This document shows positions 1 through 6,634 of a stretch of 11,234 nucleotides of DNA, one piece after another. A program made the position numbers and the translations under genes. The stretch's first letter is position 1; every line of letters begins with the position of its first letter. The stretch covers positions 1 to 11,234 of the forward strand of contig JAAURV010000069.1 of assembly GCA_012032065.1 (NCBI GenBank), in the 5' to 3' direction. The notes below the pieces were generated by a model that did no database searches, was not told the origin of the DNA, and saw only the letters and a list, made by a program, of their open reading frames with translations. The stretch is from Hyphomicrobiales bacterium (GTDB taxonomy: Bacteria > Pseudomonadota > Alphaproteobacteria > Rhizobiales > Aestuariivirgaceae).

Positions 1-101
1 AAGGGGACCCGCGCCGCGCAAGCGGCGTGGGAAGGTGAGGGTAAGTGACACGTATTGACTCACCCTCACCTCCCCACCCGCTGTCGGCGGCGGGGCCCCT
101 T
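1..101. repeat. Large imperfect palindrome upstream of glpS
   Basis: The two arms of this stretch pair over about 40 bp. AAGGGG at 1-6 pairs with CCCCTT at 96-101, and AGGTGAGGGT at 33-42 pairs perfectly with ACCCTCACCT at 62-71. The G/C-rich middle of the arms pairs imperfectly, and the loop is 43-61. The left arm also holds a smaller GCCGC/GCGGC hairpin at 13-25. The element begins at the window edge, so it may extend further left. It could be an intergenic repeat, or the terminator of an unseen upstream gene. No coding signal is visible in 1-139. Confidence 0.65.
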
Positions 102-125
102 CCTCTCCTGCTTCGCAGGAGAGGA
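101..125. repeat. Perfect 11-bp hairpin next to the glpS start
   Basis: TCCTCTCCTGC at 101-111 is the exact reverse complement of GCAGGAGAGGA at 115-125, with a 3-nt TTC loop. The same design (TCCTCTCC-pyrimidine-GC arm, 11-bp stem, 3-nt loop) recurs at 6388-6412, so it is a dispersed repeat. The right arm contains AGGAGAGGA, a Shine-Dalgarno-like sequence that would be buried in the stem. It ends 14 nt before the glpS ATG, which is somewhat far for a normal ribosome binding site. Confidence 0.75.
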
Positions 126-139
126 CGTGAGATCGAACC

Positions 140-1206
140 ATGTCCCTCGAACTCATCTCCATCGAAAAGCGCGTGGGTGCGGATCAGCACATCCATCCGA
201 CGACGCTTACGCTGACGGAGGGCTCGTTCAACGTGCTCCTCGGCACCACGCTTGCGGGCAAAACCACGCTGATGCAGTTGATGGCGGGCATTCAGAAGCC
301 GACTGCGGGCAAGATCAAATACAAGGGCCACGACGTAACCGGCGTCGGCGTGCAGAAACGCAACGTTTCCATGGTCTATCAGCAATTCATCAACTACCCG
401 AACTTCAACGTCTACGACAACATCGCCTCTCCGCTCCGCGTCGCCGGCATGTCCTCCGCTGAAATCGAGAAGCGCGTGATGTCGGCCGCCGAACTCTTGC
501 GGCTCAAACCCATGCTGCAACGCCGCCCTTCCGAACTCTCGGGCGGCCAGCAGCAACGCACCGCCATCGCCCGCGCCATCGTCAAGGACAGCGATCTCAT
601 CCTTCTCGACGAGCCGCTCGCCAATCTCGACTACAAACTCCGCGAGGAACTGCGCGACGAGTTGCCGAAACTCTTCGCCGGCCGCAACGCCATCGTCGTC
701 TACGCAACGACCGAGCCTTCCGAAGCCCTGCTCTTCGGCGGCAGCACCGCGACGCTGCATGAAGGCCGCATTACCCAGTTCGGCCCAACGTCTGAAACCT
801 ATCGCAGGCCCAAGGACCTCCTGACCGCGCAGGTCTTCTCCGATCCGCCGATCAACACCGCGCGCGTCGAGAAGAAGGGCAAGAAACTCTCGATCTTCGG
901 CGGCAAGTCATGGCCCGTGGGCGCCGGAGAAAAATTGCCTGACGGTTCCTACACCCTTGGCCTCCGCCCGCATCACGTTTCGCCCGAAGCCAATGGCGGC
1001 AGCACGGGGGTTATCGAGGGCCGCGTTCTGGTGACAGAGCTCTCGGGCTCGGAGAGCGTCATCCATCTCGATGCCGGCGCTCCACTTGGGTGTCGCAGTC
1101 GCATGGCATTCACGCCTTCAAAGTAGGGTCGACGGCGAAGCTTCACGCCGACGTCGACCGCGCGTTCTTCTTCAATGCAGATGGCGAGCTCGCTGCCCAT
1201 GGCTGA
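140..1206 (+). CDS. glpS: GlpS, glycerol ABC transporter ATPase subunit (frameshifted)
   Basis: This is a cytoplasmic ATPase of a CUT1-like carbohydrate/polyol importer, closest to GlpS of the rhizobial GlpSTPQUV glycerol transporter. It has Walker A GTTLAGKT (35-42), a Q-loop at VYQQ, the signature LSGGQQQR (133-140) and Walker B LILLDE (153-158). The H-loop reads YATTEPSEA, so Thr191 replaces the usual His; from memory this is typical of GlpS proteins. The uninterrupted frame ends at 1126 after an out-of-family tail. From about 1078-1087 the expected C-terminal OB-like segment continues in the -1 frame (TWVSQSHG ... ADVDRAFFF ... LAAHG) to TGA at 1204-1206. One restored base gives 355 residues, the normal length. 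The end overlaps glpT by 8 nt, and glpT, glpP and glpQ follow. The ATG at 140 lies just after a hairpin. The family assignment is strong; glycerol as substrate is inferred. Confidence 0.88.
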
Positions 1207-2268
1207 AATCCGCATCGATAAGCTGCGCCACAGCTATCTCGCCGAACCCAAGAGCGATGACGATTTCGCGCTGAAGCGGCTCTCGCTCACCTGGAAGGAC
1301 GGCGGCGCCTATGCGCTGCTGGGTCCTTCAGGATGCGGCAAGACCACGCTGCTCAATCTGATTTCGGGATTGCTCACGCCAACTGAAGGCACGATCAGTT
1401 TCGACGGCAAGGATGTGTCGAACGCCTCGCCCGAAGAGCGCAACATCGCGCAGGTCTTTCAGTTCCCGGTCATCTACGACACCATGACCGTATACGACAA
1501 TCTGGCCTTCCCCTTGCGCAATCGCGGCGTGCCGGAAGCCGAGATCAAGCCGCGCGTCGAAGAGATCGCCGGCATGCTCGAGCTCACCAAGACGCTGGGC
1601 AACCGCGCCTCCGGCCTCACCGCGGACGGCAAGCAGAAGATTTCGCTGGGCCGCGGACTTGTGCGCGCCGATGTAAATGTGATCATGTTCGACGAGCCGC
1701 TCACCGTCATCGATCCGCACTTGAAGTGGCAGCTGCGCTCCAAGCTCAAGGAACTGCACATAAAGACCCGCCGCACCATGATCTACGTGACCCATGACCA
1801 GACCGAGGCGCTTACATTCGCCGATCAGGTGGTGGTCATGAATCAGGGCGAAGTCGTGCAATCCGGAACACCCATCGATCTCTTCGAGAAGCCGCGCCAC
1901 ACATTCGTCGGCCACTTCATCGGCTCGCCAGGCATGAACGTGATCCCGTGCAGCGTGAAGGGTGGCAAGGCCTTCTTCGCCGGAGGCGAGGTGAAGGCGG
2001 AAAACGCGAAATCCGCGAAAGGTGCCGCGCGCACCGAACTCGGCGTGAGGCCGGAATTCGTCACCGTCGTTAACAAAGGCATTGCCGCCGATGTGGTGAA
2101 AGTATCGGACGCAGGCCGCTTCCGCATCGTCGAAACCCGCGCCCATGGCGCGACCATCAAGCTGCTCGTGCCCGAAGGCGAAGCAGTACCCCAAGGCAAG
2201 ACCCATCTCGCCTTCGATCCAGCTCACACCCAAGTCTACGAGGACGGTTGGATGGCCGGAGCGCGGCC

Positions 2269-2272
<4 letters not shown>
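1199..2272 (+). CDS. glpT: GlpT, second glycerol ABC transporter ATPase subunit
   Basis: This 357-residue ATPase is the expected partner of GlpS. It is named after the rhizobial ABC gene and is not the E. coli glycerol-3-phosphate antiporter of the same name. It has Walker A GPSGCGKT (42-49), Q-loop VFQ, Walker B VIMFDE (161-166) and an H-loop YVTHDQTEA with His199. The signature motif is clearly degenerate: SGLTADGKQKISLGR (138-152) replaces the usual LSGGQ...R. The C-terminal ~120 residues form the regulatory OB/TOBE-like domain. I chose ATG 1199 (MAEIRIDKL) because it overlaps the restored glpS stop, as expected for translational coupling, and matches the usual family start. ATG 1175 would lie inside the glpS coding tail. 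The stop overlaps the glpP start as ATGA. The frame is intact. Confidence 0.92.
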
Positions 2273-3131
<859 letters not shown>

Positions 3132-3132
<1 letters not shown>

Positions 3133-3929
3133 TGAAGAAGCGCTACATCGTCTTGACCCTCTACATCGTGTTCCTGATGCTGCCGATCTATTGGCTGCTC
3201 AACATGTCATTCAAGACGACCAACGAAATCCTCGGCGGCTTCTCGGCGTTCCCGCGCGAATTCACCCTCGACAGCTACAAGACGATCTTCACCGACCCGT
3301 CCTGGTATGGCGCCTACATCAACTCGATCACCTACGTCGCCATCAACACGGTGATCTCGATCATCGTGGCCCTGCCCGCGGCATATGCCTTCTCGCGTTA
3401 CCGCTTCCTCGGCGACAAGCATCTGTTTTTCTGGCTGCTCACCAACCGCATGGCCCCGCCCGCCGTTTTCGTGTTGCCCTTCGTGAACCTCTACTACGCT
3501 GTCGAACTCTTCGACACGCCCTGGGCCGTGGCGCTTGCCCACACGCTCTTCAACATTCCGCTGGCGGTGTGGATTCTCGAAGGCTTCATGTCCGGCGTTC
3601 CGAAGGAGCTCGACGAGACCGCCTTCGTCGATGGCTATTCATTCCCGAGATTCTTCATCAAGATCTTCCTGCCGACGATCTCGGCCGGCATCGGCGTCGC
3701 CGCATTCTTCTGCTTTATGTTCTCATGGGTCGAAATGCTGCTGGCGAAGAACCTCACATCCGTGGCGGCAAAACCCATCGTCGCGGCGATGACGAAAACC
3801 GCGAGCACATCGGGCTACGAGCTTGGCCTCTTGGCGGCAGCGGGCGTGCTCACCCTCATCCCCGGCGCGGTCGTGGTCTATTTCGTGCGCAACTACATCG
3901 CCAAGGGCTTCGCCCTGGGCCGCGTGTAA
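3132..3929 (+). CDS. glpQ: GlpQ, glycerol ABC transporter permease (MalG/UgpE type)
   Basis: This 265-residue inner-membrane permease is the second channel half. Here the name follows the rhizobial ABC operon and does not mean a phosphodiesterase. Six hydrophobic segments lie near residues 5-26, 62-86, 97-122, 128-152, 182-204 and 230-252. The EAA loop at about 150-182 reads EGFMSGVPKELDETAFVDG, close to consensus. The ATG at 3132 overlaps the glpP TGA by one base and follows a strong Shine-Dalgarno. The C-terminus (YIAKGFALGRV) is typical of MalG-type permeases. An 11-nt gap separates it from the DUF2160 gene. Confidence 0.92.
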
Positions 3930-3934
3930 GGAGG
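3928..3934 (+). promoter_or_regulatory. Ribosome binding site of the DUF2160 gene
   Basis: AAGGAGG, a near-perfect Shine-Dalgarno, sits six bases before ATG 3941 and overlaps the glpQ TAA stop. It is the best ribosome binding site in this operon and supports the 3941 start over the in-frame ATG at 3953. Confidence 0.8.
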
Positions 3935-3940
3935 AAATCG

Positions 3941-4264
3941 ATGGAAGCGCCCATGATGTTCTCCGCCGACTGGTGGCAGCAGCCACTGGGCACCTGGATG
4001 GCCTGGAATCGCGTTTCCATCGCCTTCTTCCTCTATATCTTCGGTTCGATCGGTGTGATGGGCGTGTGGGAGTACTACAGCCCCGGCGGCAATCCGCGCC
4101 GCGGCATCTTCAATCTCGACACGACGCGCGGCGACCGTCTGTTCATCACGCATTTGGGAAGCTGCTTCATCTTCCTCGCCTGGCTCGCCATAATGGGCAC
4201 GCCACTCTGGGGCGCTCTGGTCCTCTCGCTGATCTGGATGGTCTTCGTCTTCAAGTGGGGCTGA
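3941..4264 (+). CDS. glpU: DUF2160 small membrane protein, GlpU-like subunit of the glycerol transporter
   Basis: This small 107-residue protein has three hydrophobic segments (about 25-43, 68-86 and 88-105). Between the first two are the conserved-looking stretches GVWEYYSPGGNPRRGIF and TTRGDRLFI, which I recognise from the DUF2160 family. In rhizobia the equivalent gene (glpU) lies between the permease glpQ and the binding-protein gene glpV. Its molecular function is unknown. Here it directly follows glpQ with an excellent ribosome binding site, so it is very likely co-expressed with the transporter and may be an accessory membrane subunit. After its stop, no glpV follows: 130 bp of non-coding DNA with two small hairpins leads to an unrelated peptidase. 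Family assignment is confident; the role is inferred from position. Confidence 0.85.
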   Translation: MEAPMMFSADWWQQPLGTWMAWNRVSIAFFLYIFGSIGVMGVWEYYSPGGNPRRGIFNLDTTRGDRLFITHLGSCFIFLAWLAIMGTPLWGALVLSLIWMVFVFKWG

Positions 4265-4274
4265 TAGAGCCCGT

Positions 4275-4295
4275 TGTGCGTTTCCGCACAGATTT
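4275..4295 (+). terminator. Possible weak terminator after the glp operon
   Basis: TGTGCG at 4275-4280 pairs with CGCACA at 4285-4290 across a TTTC loop and is followed by GATTT. The 6-bp stem and short T run are weak for an intrinsic terminator, but the location, 11 bp after the last operon gene, is right. Confidence 0.35.
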
Positions 4296-4330
4296 CCGGC
4301 TGCCTTTACGTCATCATGTCCGCAACGGAA

Positions 4331-4355
4331 AGCGAGCCGCTGCGAATGGCTCGCT
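4331..4355. repeat. 8-bp hairpin between the glp operon and the peptidase gene
   Basis: AGCGAGCC at 4331-4338 is the perfect reverse complement of GGCTCGCT at 4348-4355, with a 9-nt loop. No T tract follows. It may help end glp transcription or may be a decayed intergenic repeat. Nothing else is recognisable in the 130-bp gap 4265-4394. Confidence 0.45.
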
Positions 4356-4394
4356 CGTCCAACGCAGGGGGCATCATCCGCATCGGAGACTCCC

Positions 4395-5587
4395 ATGGAG
4401 AAATTCATCGTCCTCAGAGATCTGTCGTTCAACCGTCCACGCCGGCAGGGGCCGTTTTCCGGTCCCATGTCCATGCCAAGGCCGGAGGAAATGGCAGCGC
4501 CCGCCGCGCCAGTGATCGAAAGTTGGCGAAATGAAAAACTTCGGAAGCCAAGGCGCTGTCGCGCGATCCGACGGTGCTTGGCGTCACCCGCAGCATTCCG
4601 ACCAAGCTCGTGATGCCAACGGGAACGGCAACGCCGAGCGCCACCACCACAGCCTGGGGCGTTACCGCCGTTGGCGCCGCGAGTTCGGCCGCGACGGGTG
4701 CTGGCGTCAAGGTCGCCGTACTCGATACCGGAATCGATGCCGGCCATCCGGCCTTCGCCGGGGTTAACCTCGACCAGCACGACTTCTCCGGAGACGGGAA
4801 CGGAGACCTTCAGGGCCATGGCACGCACTGCGCCGGCACCATCTTCGGGCGCGATGTCGACGGCACCCGCATCGGTGTTGCCCGCGGCGTGACCGACGCC
4901 ATGATCGGAAAGGTTCTCGGCAATGCGGGCAGCGGCGATTCCGCCATGATCTTCCAAGGCATCCAATGGGCGGTGAATGGCGGAGCCAAGGTCATTTCCA
5001 TGTCGCTGGGCTTTGACTTTCCGGGCCTCGTCGACATGCTGATCAACCAGCAGAACTGGCCTGCCGATCTAGCCACGTCTGCGGCGCTGGAAGGTTACCG
5101 CGCCAACCTGCGCATGTTCGATGCATTGATGGCGCAGGTGCGCGCCAGCGAAGCGTTCGGCGGCGGCGTCGTGCTTGTCGCCGCATCGGGGAACGAAAGC
5201 CACCGCGAGATCAGCCCCAACCACGAGGTCTCGGTGTCGATTCCCGCCGCCGCCGAAGGCATCGTCTCGGTGGGCGCGCTTGGCCAATCGACCGGCGGCC
5301 TCACGATCGCGAATTTCTCCAACACGGGTCCGGTTCTCTCGGGCCCCGGCGTTGCCATCACCTCCGCGAAGAAGGGCGGCGGCCTCGTCGACTTCAACGG
5401 CACCAGCATGGCAACGCCCCATGTCGCGGGCTGTGCCGCCTTGTGGTGGGAAAGGATGGGCGCGCTTGGCATTCCCGCCACGGCGCCAAACGTCGTGGCC
5501 AGGCTTCGCGCCACGGCCTCGACAACTGCCTTCGCACCGGGCGTCGACATGGATGACCGGGGCGCTGGCATCGTGCAGTCGCCCTAG
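4395..5587 (+). CDS. S8 (subtilisin-family) serine peptidase (frameshifted near 4539)
   Basis: This is a subtilase. With the frame restored it has 397 residues. The catalytic residues are Asp111 (AVLDTGID), His142 (GHGTHCAGT) and Ser338 (NGTSMATPHVAG), and the oxyanion Asn267 is in AASGNES. Start ATG 4395 (MEKFIVLRD) has GGAG at 4385-4388. The N-terminal 48 residues are in one frame, to about 4538. The rest, from about 4541 (SEAKALSRDPTVLG), is in the -1 frame through to TAG 5587, so one base seems to be missing near the A5/CTT run at 4534-4541. Taken alone, the second frame has an ATG-type start only near 4610 or a non-ATG start at 4574, which would leave a protein without its N-terminal region. 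No signal peptide is visible, so it may act in the cytoplasm. A long insert between His and Asn includes NQQNWPADLATSAALEGY. The substrate is unknown. It occupies the place where glpV would be expected, but no link to transport is evident. Confidence 0.85.
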
Positions 5588-5634
5588 AGCACCCGGCGAT
5601 CAGTTGGAATCAACTGATCGCCGATAAGGTGCTC
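5587..5634. repeat. AGAGC-type palindromic intergenic repeat
   Basis: A perfect 13-bp stem (CGGCGATCAGTTG at 5594-5606, CAACTGATCGCCG at 5611-5623) closes a GAAT loop. An outer 7-bp stem, GAGCACC (5587-5593) with GGTGCTC (5628-5634), extends it to 20 bp with a 4-nt ATAA bulge. It begins at the last base of the peptidase stop codon, so it could act as its transcription terminator. The AGAGC...GCTC ends followed by AAAATCAATAATTTA resemble dispersed palindromes common in alphaproteobacteria. Confidence 0.75.
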
Positions 5635-5646
5635 GAAAATCAATAA

Positions 5647-5702
5647 TTTAGCGCAACTTTCCGCGCTCAACCGCTACGCACTTGAGCGCCCGTTGCGCTA
5701 AA
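5647..5702. repeat. Nested palindrome with 11-bp and 8-bp stems
   Basis: TTTAGCGCAAC (5647-5657) is the exact reverse complement of GTTGCGCTAAA (5692-5702). Inside, GCGCTCAA (5663-5670) pairs exactly with TTGAGCGC (5682-5689). Only a small asymmetric internal loop (5 nt and 2 nt) and an 11-nt terminal loop are unpaired. It lies 12 bp after the preceding palindrome in non-coding DNA. Confidence 0.7.
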
Positions 5703-5717
5703 CGGCACAAGCCGCAC

Positions 5718-5742
5718 GCAGGCGGTGCAAGCCACCGCCTGC
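5718..5742. repeat. Perfect 10-bp hairpin upstream of the methyltransferase gene
   Basis: GCAGGCGGTG (5718-5727) pairs perfectly with CACCGCCTGC (5733-5742) around a CAAGC loop. It is the third palindrome within 156 bp. A GTG at 5725 that could extend the next gene lies inside this stem, which argues against that start. Confidence 0.65.
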
Positions 5743-5793
5743 ACGCGCTCGTTTCTCTGGCGAAGAGCGCCAGACACGTGCATCATGCGCGCC

Positions 5794-6291
5794 ATGGACA
5801 AGAGCGAATTCGCCGAACGCCCGAACCGCCTTCCCTGGCCGCCGCTGCTTTACGCGATCACCGCCGCGATTGCCTTCGCCTTGCACTGGTACATCCGCCC
5901 TCTGCCCTGGCCGCAAGGGCCGGTGCAGCATCTCCTTGCCGCCGCCGGCATTACCCTCATCGCCGCCGCCATCGCGATCGACATGGCCGCCATGAACGCT
6001 TTCCGTTCGCACCACACCACCATCATGCCGCATCGCGGCGCGACCGCGCTTGTCACGGACGGCCCGTTCCGCTGGTCCCGCAATCCGATCTATGTGGGCA
6101 ACACACTGCTCGTCGCCGGCGCCGGACTTCTGCTTGGCGTGGCTTGGCTCATCCCCGCGGCGTTTGCGGGCGCGATCCTTGTACAAAAACTCGCCATCGA
6201 ACGCGAAGAAGCCCACCTCGCCGCAAGGTTCGGCGCGGCATGGCAAGACTATGCCGCCCGCACCCCGCGCTGGATCAGATTGCCACGCTGA
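5794..6291 (+). CDS. Membrane ICMT/PEMT-like methyltransferase family protein
   Basis: This 165-residue integral-membrane protein resembles the isoprenylcysteine carboxyl methyltransferase / phospholipid methyltransferase superfamily. Hydrophobic segments lie near residues 16-34, 46-66, 97-115 and 116-134. The family's SAM-binding C-terminal features are present: TDGPFRWSRNPIYVG (88-102) and the terminal IEREEAHLAARFG...YAARTPRWI (135-161). Bacterial members methylate unidentified membrane-associated acceptors, so the substrate cannot be named. I chose ATG 5794 (MDKSEFAERPNRLPWPP), which fits the usual short N-terminus. ATG 5785 is only three codons upstream and equally possible. No clear ribosome binding site precedes either; GAAGAG at about 5761 is too far. 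It looks monocistronic, flanked by repeat-rich spacers. Confidence 0.82.
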   Translation: MDKSEFAERPNRLPWPPLLYAITAAIAFALHWYIRPLPWPQGPVQHLLAAAGITLIAAAIAIDMAAMNAFRSHHTTIMPHRGATALVTDGPFRWSRNPIYVGNTLLVAGAGLLLGVAWLIPAAFAGAILVQKLAIEREEAHLAARFGAAWQDYAARTPRWIRLPR

Positions 6292-6387
6292 CTCTTAACC
6301 ACCGCGCATGAGCTCATGTTCACGCCTGCCACGCCGAAAGCGTCGAGAGGTGACGAAAGCAGAGTCCAAATCGCGCCGCAGCAAACG

Positions 6388-6464
6388 TCCTCTCCCGCGA
6401 AGCGGGAGAGGACCACAGGTGGCCGCTTCGTCCACCTACGATCACCCTTCCCGCGATGGGGAAG
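6388..6464. repeat. Three-hairpin repeat cluster of the CTCTCC...GGAGAG type
   Basis: TCCTCTCCCGC (6388-6398) pairs perfectly with GCGGGAGAGGA (6402-6412) around GAA. It is followed by AGGTGG (6417-6422) with CCACCT (6432-6437), and CTTCCC (6447-6452) with GGGAAG (6459-6464). The first hairpin matches the one at 101-125 except for one compensated base pair in the stem and the loop. This is the expected pattern of a dispersed palindromic repeat kept by pairing. Confidence 0.7.
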
Positions 6465-6594
6465 TAGTGTGTGTCAAGCAAGGTAAAGGTCTTCGAGGGT
6501 GAGATGTGTATGCAAATCCCATCGGCGTTCTCGACGGATTGCTGAACTCGCGCGAGCCGAGGTTTCGGAGGAAAACTCGCTGAAACACCCCCTC

Positions 6595-6630
6595 GGCGCT
6601 TCGCGCCACTCCTCCAACGAGTTGGGGGAG
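6595..6630 (-). terminator. Double hairpin after the acetoacetyl-CoA synthetase gene
   Basis: Next to the minus-strand stop are CTCCTCCAAC (6609-6618) pairing with GTTGGGGGAG (6621-6630), a 10-bp stem with one T/G mismatch, and then GGCGC (6595-6599) pairing with GCGCC (6603-6607) around TTC. No T run follows on the minus strand, so it is probably a palindromic repeat that also serves as a transcript 3' end, not a classical intrinsic terminator. Confidence 0.5.
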
Positions 6631-6634
6631 AGAA

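Larger units (their letters stand above)
6292..6634. other. 343-bp palindrome-rich intergenic region
   Basis: No gene is supported here. The short open frames have no ribosome binding site or family resemblance and run across palindromes. Contents, left to right: a 12-bp perfect dyad CATGAGCTCATG at 6307-6318; a hairpin cluster at 6388-6464; a featureless stretch of about 120 bp; then two more hairpins at 6595-6630 abutting the stop codon of the convergent acetoacetyl-CoA synthetase gene. The methyltransferase (+) and the synthetase (-) converge on this region. Confidence 0.7.

Noticed and set aside
1328..2233. Long open frame (301 codons) on the minus strand opposite glpT
   Set aside because: It is antisense to an intact ABC ATPase with all its motifs. 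The His/Asp/Gly-rich product fits no family and comes from the GC-rich third-position bias.
4274..4534. 86-codon open frame between the glp operon and the peptidase, considered as a glpV remnant
   Set aside because: No signal peptide or binding-protein features; it overlaps the peptidase N-terminus in another frame and crosses two hairpins.
3893..4966. Minus-strand open frame of 357 codons across glpQ end, DUF2160 and peptidase
   Set aside because: It runs antisense through three recognisable plus-strand genes and their spacer. Composition is typical of a shadow frame.
5640..5652. CAATAATTTA as a -10 element for the methyltransferase gene
   Set aside because: It has no -35 partner, lies about 145 bp from the start codon and forms part of the palindromic repeat context.
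5587..5742. Palindrome cluster considered as a tRNA, riboswitch or attachment site
   Set aside because: The stem lengths and loops do not form a cloverleaf or a known riboswitch fold, and no integrase or direct-repeat boundary is visible.
5725..5793. GTG start extending the methyltransferase by 23 codons
   Set aside because: The GTG lies inside a perfect hairpin stem, and the added residues do not resemble the family N-terminus.
6466..6490. TTGACA-like -35 on the minus strand in the 6292-6634 spacer
   Set aside because: No -10 element lies at the right distance, and no gene starts downstream on that strand.
6308..6502. Small 64-codon open frame in the convergent intergenic region
   Set aside because: It spans the hairpin cluster at 6388-6464, has no ribosome binding site and an Arg/Ser-rich composition with no family resemblance.
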